64,000 nt of DNA, from assembly GCF_011694515.1 (NCBI RefSeq), contig NZ_CP050192.1, positions 3,420,172-3,484,171 on the forward strand, read 5' to 3'. The notes below the pieces were generated by a model. That model was not told the origin of the DNA. It saw only the letters and a list, made by a program, of their open reading frames with translations, and searched no databases. This document shows positions 26,562 through 35,607 of this stretch, piece by piece (position 1 is the stretch's first letter; every line of letters begins with the position of its first letter). The position numbers were made by a program, and so were the translations under genes. The stretch comes from Mycobacterium sp. DL592. GTDB taxonomy: Bacteria > Actinomycetota > Actinomycetes > Mycobacteriales > Mycobacteriaceae.

Positions 26562-27568
26562 TATGCGACCGCCATCGGGAAGAACATCGTCTGGATCTGC
26601 GTGATCGCCAGGTTGACGATCACGATCACCAGCACATTGAGTACAACCGAGGCGTTGACCGCATCAGCCACCCCACGCGGTCCGCCCCTGGCTTCCATAC
26701 CTCGCTGAGACGAGATGACGGCGACGATCGTCGCGAAGGCGAAACCCTTGCCGAGGGTGAACCAGACATCGGCCATCTTCGCGAAGGAACCGAATGACAG
26801 CCAGAAGCTCCCCGGCGTGACGTCGTTGACGACCGTCGCGATGAGAAACGCGGCTCCGACACCCATCGCGATGACAATGACAACGAGGATCGGCGTGATG
26901 AGTAGCAGTGCCAGGAAGCGCGGAACCACCAACCGCCGAACCGGGTCGATTCCGAGGGTTCGCAACGCATCGAGTTCCTCGCGGATGGCTCTGGCACCGA
27001 AGTCGGAGGCGATCGCTGAGGCTGCGGCACCACCCATCAACAAGCCGGCCGTGACCGGTGCGCCCTGACGGAGGACGGCAACCCCGGTGGCCGACCCGAC
27101 AAGCGAGTTGGCCCCCACTTCGTTCACCAGTCCCGATAGCTGCACGGCTACCATCGCGCCGAAGGGTATTGCCATCAGGACTGCGGGCAACGCTGTCACC
27201 TTGAGCAACGTCCAGGCCTGGATGATGAGTTCGCCGTACGACAAGCGCAGCGTGAGCGTGTCGGTCACTGCATAGCGGATGATCGTGGCCGCCAGAATGA
27301 CGCTGCGCCCCATCGTGGCGGCACTGCGCACGGGTAGTGCCGCGATCTTCGATAACGCCCGCCGACTGCCCTGCCCTGCTGCCGCCGTCAGGCCGGCGCC
27401 CGGCCGGCGATGGTCTGCCTGCCGTACGGCGGCTGTATCCGCCGCTGGCTGCGGGCGGTTCAGGACTGTCACTGCCGGTGTGCCCCCGGCTGCCGCAGAG
27501 GCGGAGTCCACCCAACGTTGCCGTCCGTCGATCGCCTCACCGCCCTGCTCCTCGAACCCTCTCGTCAA
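26561..27568 (-). CDS. yrbEA: YrbEA, permease subunit of the Mce transporter (start uncertain)
   Basis: An MlaE-type permease with coupling motif FGARAIREELDALRTLGIDP and hydrophobic segments to the C-terminus. The start is unclear. I use a TTG at 27568 with GGGAG eight bases upstream, giving 335 residues with an unusual 85-residue polar N-terminus. A GTG at 27472 lacks a ribosome binding site, and the first ATG at 27313 gives 250 residues, near the usual 255-290. The frame stays open to about 27.9 kb, beyond the operator, but that part is not coding-like. It is the first gene of the mce operon. Confidence 0.85.
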   Translation of the reverse strand: MTRGFEEQGGEAIDGRQRWVDSASAAAGGTPAVTVLNRPQPAADTAAVRQADHRRPGAGLTAAAGQGSRRALSKIAALPVRSAATMGRSVILAATIIRYAVTDTLTLRLSYGELIIQAWTLLKVTALPAVLMAIPFGAMVAVQLSGLVNEVGANSLVGSATGVAVLRQGAPVTAGLLMGGAAASAIASDFGARAIREELDALRTLGIDPVRRLVVPRFLALLLITPILVVIVIAMGVGAAFLIATVVNDVTPGSFWLSFGSFAKMADVWFTLGKGFAFATIVAVISSQRGMEARGGPRGVADAVNASVVLNVLVIVIVNLAITQIQTMFFPMAVA

Positions 27569-27672
27569 GAACTCAACTCCCAATCCGAAGCGCCTCGTCT
27601 GGCACGGTGAGTTCCGGCGTTTCTGTTCGCCGAAGCGTTCGTTGGCACACACGCGACCATCAGCATTATTAC

Positions 27673-27690
27673 TTCTAATCCAGATTAGAA
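27673..27690. promoter_or_regulatory. Perfect inverted repeat operator between mce and tandem TetR genes
   Basis: TTCTAATC-CA-GATTAGAA has 8-base arms with no mismatch. It lies in the gap between yrbEA and the first TetR gene, with TAATCT and TAATAAT -10-like words on the mce side. It is the strongest member of a motif family found again at 38848, 44194, 56669 and 60759. The rest of the gap (to 27798) shows no further gene. Confidence 0.7.
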
Positions 27691-27798
27691 ACAAGGAATA
27701 GAAATTTTGGGACCTCCGGCGGCAGGGGCTCGCCCTCGGGGCGAGGCACAACGTGACTGACCACCGTTCCTTTCCCCCGAGCGGCCTATCATGTGGCG

Positions 27799-28455
27799 AT
27801 GGCCAGGCGCACCCCCTCATCGCGGACCGCGGATTCCGCAACCGATGACGCGGCCGGCGAATCCAAATCTGCCCAGACCAAGGCTCGTATCCTGGCCGCT
27901 GCAGCACACGTGCTGTCCACCAAGGGATATGCCGGTCTCCGGCTCACCGAGGTGGCCACCCGCGCCGATGTGCAAGCGCCTGCGATCTATTACTACTACT
28001 CATCGCGCGACGAGCTGATCGAAGAGGTGATGTGGGCTGGGATTGCCGACATGCGCGAGCACGTCGTCGACGCCCTGGCCGCATTGCCGGGCACAACATC
28101 ACCCCTGGATCGGCTCCTGGCAGCGGCGGAAGCCCATCTGCGGCACGAATTGGAGATCTCCGACTACACCACCGCAGCGATCCGCAACGCGGGGCAGGTG
28201 CCGCGGGCCATCAGACAACGCCAGATCCGCGAGGAGGAGCGCTACGGCGACGTGTGGCGGGGGTTGTTCAACGATCTGGCCCGCGAAGGAGTGCTGCGAC
28301 AAGACGCTGATCCCCACATCCTGCAGATGCTGGTCCTTGGTGCACTGAACTGGGCAGTCGAGTGGTGGGATCCGCGGCGCGGGTCGATCGACGCCGTCGT
28401 TGCCAATGCCCAGTGCCTCATCCGCGACGGCCTCCGCGGTCACCGCGCGCACTAG
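27799..28455 (+). CDS. TetR-family regulator 1 of a tandem pair
   Basis: 218 residues from the ATG for MARRTPSS, chosen because the neighbouring paralogue starts MARKPPG; a GTG two codons earlier is possible. The helix-turn-helix is AQTKARILAAAAHVLSTKGY to APAIYYYYSSRDELIEEVM. The C-terminal domain (ALNWAVEWWDPRRG) recalls the KstR2-like group of lipid-catabolism repressors. It is divergent from yrbEA with the perfect TTCTAATC/GATTAGAA repeat between. I infer that it, its paralogue or both bind this motif. Confidence 0.88.
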   Translation: MARRTPSSRTADSATDDAAGESKSAQTKARILAAAAHVLSTKGYAGLRLTEVATRADVQAPAIYYYYSSRDELIEEVMWAGIADMREHVVDALAALPGTTSPLDRLLAAAEAHLRHELEISDYTTAAIRNAGQVPRAIRQRQIREEERYGDVWRGLFNDLAREGVLRQDADPHILQMLVLGALNWAVEWWDPRRGSIDAVVANAQCLIRDGLRGHRAH

Positions 28456-28470
28456 CCATACAATCAAACG

Positions 28471-29148
28471 ATGGCTAGAAAACCGCCGGGCGCCGACCGG
28501 TCCGACGTCGAAGTCGAATCCAAGTCGCAACGCACTCGCCAGCGGATTCTGGACGCGGCAGCCCACGTCCTCAGCGTGAAGGGGTTTGCCGGGACGCGGC
28601 TGACCGACGTCGCCGAGTACGCCGAACTACAGGCACCGGCGATCTACTACTACTTCCCCTCCCGGGAAGACCTCATCGAAGAAGTGATGTTCTGCGGGAT
28701 CAGCGACATGCGGCGCTATCTGCAGGAGACCTTGGACGCGTTGCCAGACGGCACCGCCCCGCTCGATCGCATCCTCGTTGCAGTCGAGGCTCACCTGCGG
28801 CACGAACTTGAACTGTCCGACTACGCAACCGCCTCGATCCGCAATGCCGGCCAGATCCCCGAGCATCTTCGCGGCCGCGAGCGCAAGGAGAGCGCTGCAT
28901 ACGGACGCATTTGGCAGCGCCTTTTCGACGATGCCGCGGCCGAGGGCGAGATGCGCGACGACCTTGATCCCCGCGTCGTTCAGGGCCTGGTACTGGGTGC
29001 CTTGAACTGGGCTGCGGAATGGTGGGATTCGCGGCGCGGGTCTCTGGACACCATCGTCACCCACGCCCAGGCTCTGGTGCGAAGCGGCATCGCCCCGGTC
29101 GCCAGCACCCCCGCGCCACGCAAGCGAAGCCCGCGCACAACGCGCTGA
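28471..29148 (+). CDS. TetR-family regulator 2 of a tandem pair
   Basis: 225 residues, a clear paralogue of the upstream gene: RILDAAAHVLSVKGFAGTRL, LQAPAIYYYFPSREDLIEEV and LGALNWAAEWWDSRRGSLDT all match position by position. It starts 15 bases after the first TetR stop, so the pair is cotranscribed. Two similar repressors next to one operator could form heterodimers or answer different ligands. The short gap before it contains ACAATCAAACG but no full operator. Confidence 0.88.
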   Translation: MARKPPGADRSDVEVESKSQRTRQRILDAAAHVLSVKGFAGTRLTDVAEYAELQAPAIYYYFPSREDLIEEVMFCGISDMRRYLQETLDALPDGTAPLDRILVAVEAHLRHELELSDYATASIRNAGQIPEHLRGRERKESAAYGRIWQRLFDDAAAEGEMRDDLDPRVVQGLVLGALNWAAEWWDSRRGSLDTIVTHAQALVRSGIAPVASTPAPRKRSPRTTR

Positions 29149-29189
29149 TCCGCTCCCCGGTGATCTGCGATACCTCCCCATAGAGTTTT

Positions 29190-29213
29190 TTGATTCTATG
29201 TTAAATTAATCCC
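29190..29213 (+). promoter_or_regulatory. Promoter of the thiolase gene, probably leaderless
   Basis: TAAATT (29202-29207) is a TANNNT -10 box ending six bases before the ATG, and no ribosome binding site is present, so the transcript may start at the ATG. TTGATTCTATGTTAAA (29190-29205) overlaps it and is a weak match (9 of 16) to the 27673 operator. Confidence 0.45.
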
Positions 29214-30365
29214 ATGACCGAAGCATTCATCATCGACGCTGTCCGCACCCCAGTCGGCAAGCGCAACGGCGGGTTCGCGGCTGCCCACCCCGCGGACATG
29301 GCCGCCCATGTCATCAGCACCCTCGTCGGCCGCCATGACATCGACCCGGCCGCGATCGACGATGTGATTCTGGGCTGTTTGGACAACATCGGCTCACAGG
29401 CCGGGGACATCGCGCGCACCGCGGCACTCGCCGCTGGACTACCCGAGTCCGTGCCCGGCGTGACGATCGATCGTCAATGCGGATCTGCCCAACAGGCAGT
29501 GCATTTCGCCGCACAGGGCGTCATGAGCGGCACGGCCGACCTCATCGTCGCCGGTGGTGTGCAGAAGATGAGCCAGTATCCGATCCTGAGCGCGTTCGGC
29601 GCCGGTGAGCCGTTCGGCTCGGTCGATCCGTGGACCGGCTGCCAAGGATGGAAGGCCCGTTACGGCGATCAGGAGATCTCCCAGTTCCGCGGGGCCGAGT
29701 TGATCGCCGAGCACTGGCAGCTCTCCCGTGAGGACAATGAGAGATTCGCTTACGCAAGCCATCAGCGGGCTCTGGCCGCCATTGCCGAGGGCCGATTCGA
29801 GCGCGAGATCATCCCGTTCGTCGGCGTCAGTGTCGACCAGGGACCGCGCGCCGACACGTCTTTGGAGAAGATGGCCACATTGCCGACTCTGGTGGACGGT
29901 GGTGTTCTCACTGCCGCAGTGGCGAGCCAGATCTCAGACGGCGCAGCGGCACTGTTGATCGCTTCCAAGGAGGCCGTCGACCGCTTCAACCTCACTCCCC
30001 GCGCTCGGATACACCACATGTCGGTGCGCGGCGCTGATCCGGTGATGATGTTGACCGCGCCCATTCCGGCAACCCAGCACGCCCTCAAACGCACCGGAAT
30101 GTCGATCGCCGACATCGACGCCGTCGAGATCAACGAGGCGTTCGCACCGGTGGTGCTGGCCTGGCTGGCCGAGATTGGCGCCGACCCCGAGACGGTCAAT
30201 CCCAACGGCGGCGCGATCGCACTGGGTCATCCGATCGGCTGCACCGGTGCGCGATTGATGACCTCGTTGTTGCACGAGCTGGAGCGAACCGGCGGTCGCT
30301 ACGGACTGCAGACGATGTGCGAGGGCGGTGGGCAGGCCAACGTGACGATCATCGAGAGGCTCTGA
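29214..30365 (+). CDS. Thiolase (acetyl-CoA acyltransferase, FadA-like)
   Basis: A 383-residue thiolase that cleaves 3-ketoacyl-CoA with CoA. The acylated Cys89 is in DRQCGSAQQAV, the His in NEAFAPVVLA, the second His in GGAIALGHPIGCTGAR and the catalytic Cys in MCEGGGQAN; all four family blocks are intact. It is followed two bases later by an acyl-CoA dehydrogenase, making a two-gene beta-oxidation operon. The start appears to be leaderless. Chain-length or ring specificity is not readable. Confidence 0.93.
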   Translation: MTEAFIIDAVRTPVGKRNGGFAAAHPADMAAHVISTLVGRHDIDPAAIDDVILGCLDNIGSQAGDIARTAALAAGLPESVPGVTIDRQCGSAQQAVHFAAQGVMSGTADLIVAGGVQKMSQYPILSAFGAGEPFGSVDPWTGCQGWKARYGDQEISQFRGAELIAEHWQLSREDNERFAYASHQRALAAIAEGRFEREIIPFVGVSVDQGPRADTSLEKMATLPTLVDGGVLTAAVASQISDGAAALLIASKEAVDRFNLTPRARIHHMSVRGADPVMMLTAPIPATQHALKRTGMSIADIDAVEINEAFAPVVLAWLAEIGADPETVNPNGGAIALGHPIGCTGARLMTSLLHELERTGGRYGLQTMCEGGGQANVTIIERL

Positions 30366-30367
30366 CG

Positions 30368-31519
30368 ATGCGGCGGAGTCTGTATGACCGCGACCACGAA
30401 GCGTACCGGGAGACCGTGCGGGAGTTCCTGACCCGGGAAGTCGTTCCCCACCAGCATGACTGGGACCGTGACCGATGGATCGATCCCTCGGTCTTCGCTC
30501 GCGCGGCCAAGGCCGGCATCTACGCCCTGCAGGTCGGCGAAAAGTACGGCGGTGCGGGCGAAACCGACTATCGGTACCGCATGGTGGTATGCGAGGAGGT
30601 CGCCAGGGTCAATGCGTTGTCGTTCGGTGTGACGATCAGCCTGCAGGACGATCTCGTGCTGCACTACCTGCTCGACCTCACCAATGAGGAGCAACGGCTG
30701 CGCTGGCTCCCGGGCTTCGCCGCGGGAGAGATCATCGGCGCATTGGCCATGACCGAACCCGGCGCCGGCAGTGACCTTCGTGGAATCCGGACGACGGCCC
30801 GTCGCGACGGTGAGGACTGGATCCTCAACGGCCAGAAGACCTTCATCTCCAGTGGCATCATGGCCGATCTCGTCGTGGTGGCCGCCCGCACCGGTGACAC
30901 CGGCGGTTCGAAAGACTTGAGCTTGTTCGTCGTGGAGCGCGACACCCCCGGGTTCGAACGGGGACGAAAGCTCGACAAGATCGGACTTCCCGGCCAGGAC
31001 ACCGCCGAGCTGTTCTTCCACGACGCACGCGTCCCGGCAGCCAACCTGCTCGGTGAGACCGGGCGAGGGTTGCAATACCTCATGAGCCACCTGCCGCGAG
31101 AGCGCCTGGGTGTGACTGCGGAGGCGATCGCCACGACTCGGGCGATCTTCGACCTCACCGTCGAGTACTGCCAATCGCGCCACGCGTTCGGCGGTCCCCT
31201 CACCGACAAGCAGCACATCCGTTTCGAACTCGCCGAGATGGCGACCGAGATCGACATCGTGGAGTCCTACGTCGACGCATCGGTGCTCGCCTACAACGCC
31301 GGCGAGCTGTCCCCGGTCGACGCGGCCAAAGGCAAATGGTTTGTCAGCGAACTGCAGAAGCGGGTCATCGACCGGTGCCTGCAGTTACACGGCGGCTACG
31401 GGTACATGACCGAATACCCGGTCGCACGAGCCTATTTGGACACCCGGATCAAGACGATCTACGGCGGCACGACCGAGATCATGAAAGAGATCATCGGCCG
31501 CGAGATCGCCACATCCTGA
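30368..31519 (+). CDS. Acyl-CoA dehydrogenase, LCAD-like
   Basis: A 383-residue FAD acyl-CoA dehydrogenase. The FAD/substrate blocks ALAMTEPGAGSDL and GQKTFISSG are present. The C-terminal block is IYGGTTEIMKEIIGRE, so the Glu used by medium-chain enzymes (YEGT) is Gly; instead Glu245 in LPRERLG stands where long-chain and isovaleryl-CoA dehydrogenases hold their catalytic base. The enzyme should therefore be active, probably on long or branched acyl-CoA. It ends in front of a strong hairpin terminator. Confidence 0.92.
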   Translation: MRRSLYDRDHEAYRETVREFLTREVVPHQHDWDRDRWIDPSVFARAAKAGIYALQVGEKYGGAGETDYRYRMVVCEEVARVNALSFGVTISLQDDLVLHYLLDLTNEEQRLRWLPGFAAGEIIGALAMTEPGAGSDLRGIRTTARRDGEDWILNGQKTFISSGIMADLVVVAARTGDTGGSKDLSLFVVERDTPGFERGRKLDKIGLPGQDTAELFFHDARVPAANLLGETGRGLQYLMSHLPRERLGVTAEAIATTRAIFDLTVEYCQSRHAFGGPLTDKQHIRFELAEMATEIDIVESYVDASVLAYNAGELSPVDAAKGKWFVSELQKRVIDRCLQLHGGYGYMTEYPVARAYLDTRIKTIYGGTTEIMKEIIGREIATS

Positions 31520-31524
31520 TTGCG

Positions 31525-31562
31525 TGAACCGCGCCGCCTCTGAAGGATGGCGGCGCGGTTCA
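31525..31562. terminator. Bidirectional hairpin terminator
   Basis: TGAACCGCGCCGCC (31525-31538) pairs perfectly with 31549-31562 across a ten-base loop. It lies between two convergent genes and ends both transcripts. Confidence 0.85.
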
Positions 31563-31567
31563 TTTCG

Positions 31568-33169
31568 CTAGCTTCGCGCCGCTGCGAGCAGCTCAGATGT
31601 CGCGGTGAGTTTTACCCGGGGCCGATCCTGGCGTGCGCCGTGGATACGTTCAGCGGTGTCGATCGCCCGCCAGCCCTGCCAGTCGACAGTGGTGACTCGA
31701 CGGGACGCCAGGAGCGCATCCAGGTCAGCCCTGCTGCCGACGTGGCGGTTGAGCCTGCCTGCCGCGAAATCCTCCAGCAGCGCGCTGACGGTCTCATGGG
31801 CACAGGCGCGGTTGGTGCCGATCACTCCCCGCGGGCCACGCTTGATCCAGCCGGTGGCGTATACCCCGGTCAGGACTTCACCGTCGGAGACGACGCGGCC
31901 GCCCTCGTTGGGCACCACCCCACGGGTCTCGTCGAACGGGAGGTCCGCAATCGGACTGCCCCGGTAGCCGATCGAGCGCATCACCAGGCTGGTATCGATG
32001 GTCTGCACACTGTCATCGGCCGACGCCCCGGAGGCCCGCACCCGCAGCCCTTCGACCCGTTGGGTTCCGACAAGCTCGACGGGGGTGGTGGAGAACCGGA
32101 AGACCAGCCGCTTGTTTCCGGATCTGGGTTGCCTGCCGAGGTATTCGGTGGCGATGTCGTACTTCAGGGCACCGTCGAAGTCATCGTCCGGGCGCTGACC
32201 GAGCTCGCCCTCGACAGCGATGTCGATATCGTCGAGCTCCCCCAGCGCCATGAACTCGCCGACCGAGAACGCCGCCTCGGCGGCTCCGCGTCGAGCGATG
32301 ATCACCACCTCTCGCACCGCGCTGTCGGCGAGTTGACGCAGTGCGTGCTCGGCGATATCGGTGCGAACCAGTTCGCCTGGACTCATGAGCAACACCCGTG
32401 CCACATCCAGGGCCACGTTGCCGTTCCCGATGATCACCGCACGCTGCGAACTCAGGTCGATGCGGGCGCCGCTATGGTCGGGATGGCCGTTGTACCAGGC
32501 GACCACATCGGCGGCGGCGTGATATCCGGCCAGCTGTTCGCCCGGAATACCGAGGTTCTGACTCTGTGCGGCACCGACGGCATAGATCACGGCATGGTGC
32601 TGGTCGAGCAGATCCCGGTGGGTGATGTCGCGCCCGACTTCGACGTTGAAGTAGCAGCCGACGTCGGGGCTCCCCAGGACCGGCTCGAAGACACTGATGA
32701 CGTCCTTGGTGCGCTGGTGGTCGGGTGCGACGCCGGACCGGATGAGCCCGAACGGAGTAGGAAGCCGGTCGAAGACGTCGACCTCGACACCGTGGGTCTG
32801 CGCGAGCTCAACGGCCGCGTAGCACGCTGCCGGGCCGGCACCGACGATCGCCACCCGCAGCGAGCCCGGTTCGACGCTCCCCGTGGCCTCAACTGCTTCT
32901 GCCGGCCGCGTCGTGAGCGGGTGCCGGACGAAGAACTCGGCGTTGATATCCCGAAACCGGTTCTGGGCTGGGGGCAGATCGTCCTCGTAGTAGATCGCGC
33001 CGACGGGGCATACCTCCACGCATGCTCCGCAATCCACGCAGGCGGCCGGGTCGATGTACAGCATGGGAGCGCCTGCTCGGGCATCGGGGTCCTTGCGGAT
33101 GCAGTCCACCGGGCACACCGGCACGCAACTCGCGTCGGCGCAGCAGTTCTGGGTGATCACGAAAGCCAC
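31568..33169 (-). CDS. Ferredoxin-NADP reductase fused to a ferredoxin (FprB-like)
   Basis: 533 residues from a GTG with AGGAG seven bases upstream. The N-terminal ferredoxin domain carries two cysteine clusters (CCADASCVPVCPVDC and CVDCGACVEVCPVG). The C-terminal part is an adrenodoxin-reductase-type FNR with FAD motif VAIVGAGPAACYAAVELAQ, the NADPH motif VIIGNGNVALDVARVL and the late GWIKRGPRGVIGTN. It would move electrons from NADPH to the small ferredoxin and on to the P450 encoded upstream, all in one operon. It is the last gene and stops at a shared hairpin terminator. Confidence 0.9.
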   Translation of the reverse strand: MAFVITQNCCADASCVPVCPVDCIRKDPDARAGAPMLYIDPAACVDCGACVEVCPVGAIYYEDDLPPAQNRFRDINAEFFVRHPLTTRPAEAVEATGSVEPGSLRVAIVGAGPAACYAAVELAQTHGVEVDVFDRLPTPFGLIRSGVAPDHQRTKDVISVFEPVLGSPDVGCYFNVEVGRDITHRDLLDQHHAVIYAVGAAQSQNLGIPGEQLAGYHAAADVVAWYNGHPDHSGARIDLSSQRAVIIGNGNVALDVARVLLMSPGELVRTDIAEHALRQLADSAVREVVIIARRGAAEAAFSVGEFMALGELDDIDIAVEGELGQRPDDDFDGALKYDIATEYLGRQPRSGNKRLVFRFSTTPVELVGTQRVEGLRVRASGASADDSVQTIDTSLVMRSIGYRGSPIADLPFDETRGVVPNEGGRVVSDGEVLTGVYATGWIKRGPRGVIGTNRACAHETVSALLEDFAAGRLNRHVGSRADLDALLASRRVTTVDWQGWRAIDTAERIHGARQDRPRVKLTATSELLAAARS

Positions 33170-33203
33170 AACACACTCCTGTTCACTCTCCGGCGTACCG
33201 GGG

Positions 33204-33395
33204 TCAGTCCGTGACGGACACAGCACCTGTCGGACAGGCCAAGACGGCCTCTTCGATGGCACGCCGGACGCCCGGGGGCGGGTCGGCATCGGTGACGTGC
33301 GCCTGGCCGTCGTCACCGATCTCGAAGACCGTTGGCACCGTGAGCTCGCACAGTCCGATACCCGAGCATTTGGCGTGGTCGATCGCGATACGCAT
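33204..33395 (-). CDS. Small [3Fe-4S]-type ferredoxin
   Basis: A 63-residue ferredoxin with Cys10 and Cys16 (KCSGIGLCELT) and Cys54 (ACPTGA); the central ligand of a 4Fe cluster is Ile, as in the [3Fe-4S] ferredoxins that serve mycobacterial P450s. The start shares a base with the ALDH stop (TGATG). Its place between P450, dehydrogenases and FprB-like reductase makes it the likely electron donor of the P450. Confidence 0.9.
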   Translation of the reverse strand: MRIAIDHAKCSGIGLCELTVPTVFEIGDDGQAHVTDADPPPGVRRAIEEAVLACPTGAVSVTD

Positions 33396-34795
33396 CAGAA
33401 CAACCTCTTCATGAGCTTGACCGCCGTCTCGGAATAGGGCGGGTACACGAGCTTCGGGTCGGGCCGGGCCGTCTTGGCCAGCACGGCACGACGGTGGCTG
33501 AGCGCCTCGAACCCCCACCGCCCGTGATAGGCACCCATCCCGCTGGCGCCCACCCCACCGAACGGAAGCTGCGGTACCAGGCAGTGCATGGCCACGTGAT
33601 TGATCACGGCTCCACCCGAGGGAATGGAGTCGATGAGGTCACGACCGGTCCTGCGGGACCGGCTGAAGACGTAGAGCGCCAGCGGCTTGGGCCCGGCGTT
33701 GACGAACTGCACTGCCGCATTGAGTGATTCGACCGTGATGATCGGCAGGATCGGCCCGAAGATCTCCTCGGTCATCACGGCATCGGTGGGCGCAGGATTG
33801 ACGATGACCGTCGGATCGATCATCCGGGATGCGGCGTCATGGCCACCCCCGAGGACGACCTGGCCCGACGTGGAGTCGATCAACGACACCAGCCGTTCGA
33901 ATTGGCGTGCATTCACAATCGGCAGACCGGAGTGCTGCTCTGCCGAACGGAACGTGCGCACAGCGTCCACGATCTTCGACGTCAGCTCGGCGCTGATCGA
34001 CTGATCGGCCAGGACGTAATCCGGCGCGATACAGGTCTGGCCGGAGTTCAGTAACTTGACCCACGCGATGCGCCGCGCAGCCACGTCCACATCGGCATCT
34101 GCAGCGACGATCACGGGACTCTTGCCGCCGAGTTCGAGGGTCACCGGTGTCAGTGTTGGTGCGGCGGCGGCCATGATCTTGCGCCCGATATCGGTTCCGC
34201 CGGTGAACAGCGCGTGGTCGAACCCAGCGGCCAGAAGACGCTGAGTGGTCGCCGCGTCGCCCTCAACGACCCGTATAGCGTCGGCGTCCAGGTATTGCGG
34301 AACGAGTCGTGCCAGCAGAGCCGAGGTGGCCGGGGCCAGCTCGGAGGGCTTGATCACCGCACAGTTGCCCGCCGCGACGGCGGCGACCAGTGGAGCCAGA
34401 CTGAGGTAGAACGGGTAGTTCCACGGGCCGATGATCAAGACGACACCGAGCGGGTCGTATTGCACCCAGCCACTGCCGGGCAGCTGTGCCAGCGGCAGGC
34501 CGGTTCGGCGGCGGCGGACCCACTTCTTGAGGTGCTTTCGGGCGAATGCCGCCTCCCCGGCGGTGGACGCGATATCGCCGAGCCAGCCCTCGAACGCCGT
34601 GCGGCCCAGATCTTCGCCGAGGGCTGCCGCGATGGCCGGCTCCTGCTCGGTGCACATCCGCTCGATCGCGGCGAGCTGGTCGAGCCGCCAACTCAGCGGC
34701 TTCGTCCGGCCGGCGGCGAACACCGCCCGCAGCGCCACGAGCTCCGAGCCGTGGTCGGTACCGGCCAGCCGGGAATCGGGAACGTCAATCGTCAT
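33395..34795 (-). CDS. Aldehyde dehydrogenase, class 3 type
   Basis: A 466-residue NAD(P)-dependent aldehyde dehydrogenase. The family text GPWNYPFYLSLAPLVAAVA and GNCAVIKPSE, the general base in LELGGKSPVIV and the nucleophile in NSGQTCIAPDYVL are intact. The length and missing N-terminal extension fit class 3/coniferyl aldehyde dehydrogenase types. In its operon, after P450 and SDR, it would oxidise an aldehyde formed from a hydroxylated side chain to the acid, which the acyl-CoA synthetase could then activate. That order of steps is inference. Confidence 0.91.
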   Translation of the reverse strand: MTIDVPDSRLAGTDHGSELVALRAVFAAGRTKPLSWRLDQLAAIERMCTEQEPAIAAALGEDLGRTAFEGWLGDIASTAGEAAFARKHLKKWVRRRRTGLPLAQLPGSGWVQYDPLGVVLIIGPWNYPFYLSLAPLVAAVAAGNCAVIKPSELAPATSALLARLVPQYLDADAIRVVEGDAATTQRLLAAGFDHALFTGGTDIGRKIMAAAAPTLTPVTLELGGKSPVIVAADADVDVAARRIAWVKLLNSGQTCIAPDYVLADQSISAELTSKIVDAVRTFRSAEQHSGLPIVNARQFERLVSLIDSTSGQVVLGGGHDAASRMIDPTVIVNPAPTDAVMTEEIFGPILPIITVESLNAAVQFVNAGPKPLALYVFSRSRRTGRDLIDSIPSGGAVINHVAMHCLVPQLPFGGVGASGMGAYHGRWGFEALSHRRAVLAKTARPDPKLVYPPYSETAVKLMKRLF

Positions 34796-34803
34796 CGCGC
34801 AGA

Positions 34804-35595
34804 TCAGATTTCGGGGGCAGGCACGACACCAGAGGCCACCGCACCGCTGATACCGCCATCCACGGCCAGCGCTTGGCCGTTGATCCAGCGCGCATCATCG
34901 GAGGCGAGGAACACCACCACCGAGGCGATGTCGTCCGGATCGGCGTGCCGCCCCAGCAGTTCCTTGAGTCCATCAAGGGTGTCCTTGCCCATCGACTCCT
35001 CGAAATCGACGAGGATCGGGGTCTCGACCGGACCCGGGAGCACGGCGTTGATCCGAAATCCCATCTGCGCCAGGGCCAGGCCCATCGACAACGCATACAC
35101 CGTGCTGACTTCCTTGGAGAAGTTGTAGGCATTGCCCTGCTGGGGGTTGGCCTTGAACCACGCCGCGCCCTCCTCGAAGGTGTCGGTGGCCAGCAACTCG
35201 CGGATCGCCGGCAAGCGTTCGGGCCAGCCGAATCCGGCCGTCGAGGACACCACAGTCACCGACCCGCCGGGTGTCAGCCGCTCGAAGAACGCTTCGGTGA
35301 GGTGCCGCACGGCGAGCGCATTGACGGCGAAGACGAGCTCACCTGCAGCGGTGCCCGGGATTCCGGCGACGTTCATCAGTCCGTCGTACTCGCCGGTCAG
35401 CTGTTCGAGCGCGGCGTCGATGCTGGCCGGATTCGCCAGATCGACCTCGATGTGGTTGTGTACGGACGCCTTCGGGACGTTGCGGTCCAAGCTCGTCACC
35501 TCGGCGCCGCGCGCCAGCAGTTGCTCGGCGACGGCGTGGCCGATCCCGGAGGCGGCCCCGGTCACGACGTAGCGTCGTCCGGAAAAGTCAGCCAT
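34804..35595 (-). CDS. SDR, 3-alpha-hydroxysteroid dehydrogenase-like
   Basis: A 263-residue short-chain dehydrogenase with cofactor motif YVVTGAASGIGHAVAEQL, a NVAG motif, and the catalytic Ser (VVSSTAGFG) and Tyr/Lys (YNFSKE). The long insertion between Ser and Tyr and the IPGTAAGE text recall bacterial 3-alpha-hydroxysteroid dehydrogenases, so oxidation of a cyclic or side-chain alcohol is plausible. It lies between the P450 and ALDH genes in one operon. Substrate unproven. Confidence 0.86.
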   Translation of the reverse strand: MADFSGRRYVVTGAASGIGHAVAEQLLARGAEVTSLDRNVPKASVHNHIEVDLANPASIDAALEQLTGEYDGLMNVAGIPGTAAGELVFAVNALAVRHLTEAFFERLTPGGSVTVVSSTAGFGWPERLPAIRELLATDTFEEGAAWFKANPQQGNAYNFSKEVSTVYALSMGLALAQMGFRINAVLPGPVETPILVDFEESMGKDTLDGLKELLGRHADPDDIASVVVFLASDDARWINGQALAVDGGISGAVASGVVPAPEI

Positions 35596-35607
35596 GTGGG
35601 TTCTCTC

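Noticed and set aside
19552..27568. Assignment of the mce operon to a numbered class (mce1 to mce8)
   Set aside because: Subunit sequences cannot be ranked against the classes by eye, so only generic names are given.
30368..31519. Acyl-CoA dehydrogenase thought inactive because YEGT is YGGT
   Set aside because: Long-chain-type enzymes carry the base in the RERLG region, present here as Glu245.
31547..33214. Long plus-strand open frame antisense to the FprB-like gene
   Set aside because: The minus strand encodes a full ferredoxin-FNR with all cofactor motifs; the plus-strand frame is a high-GC shadow without family text.
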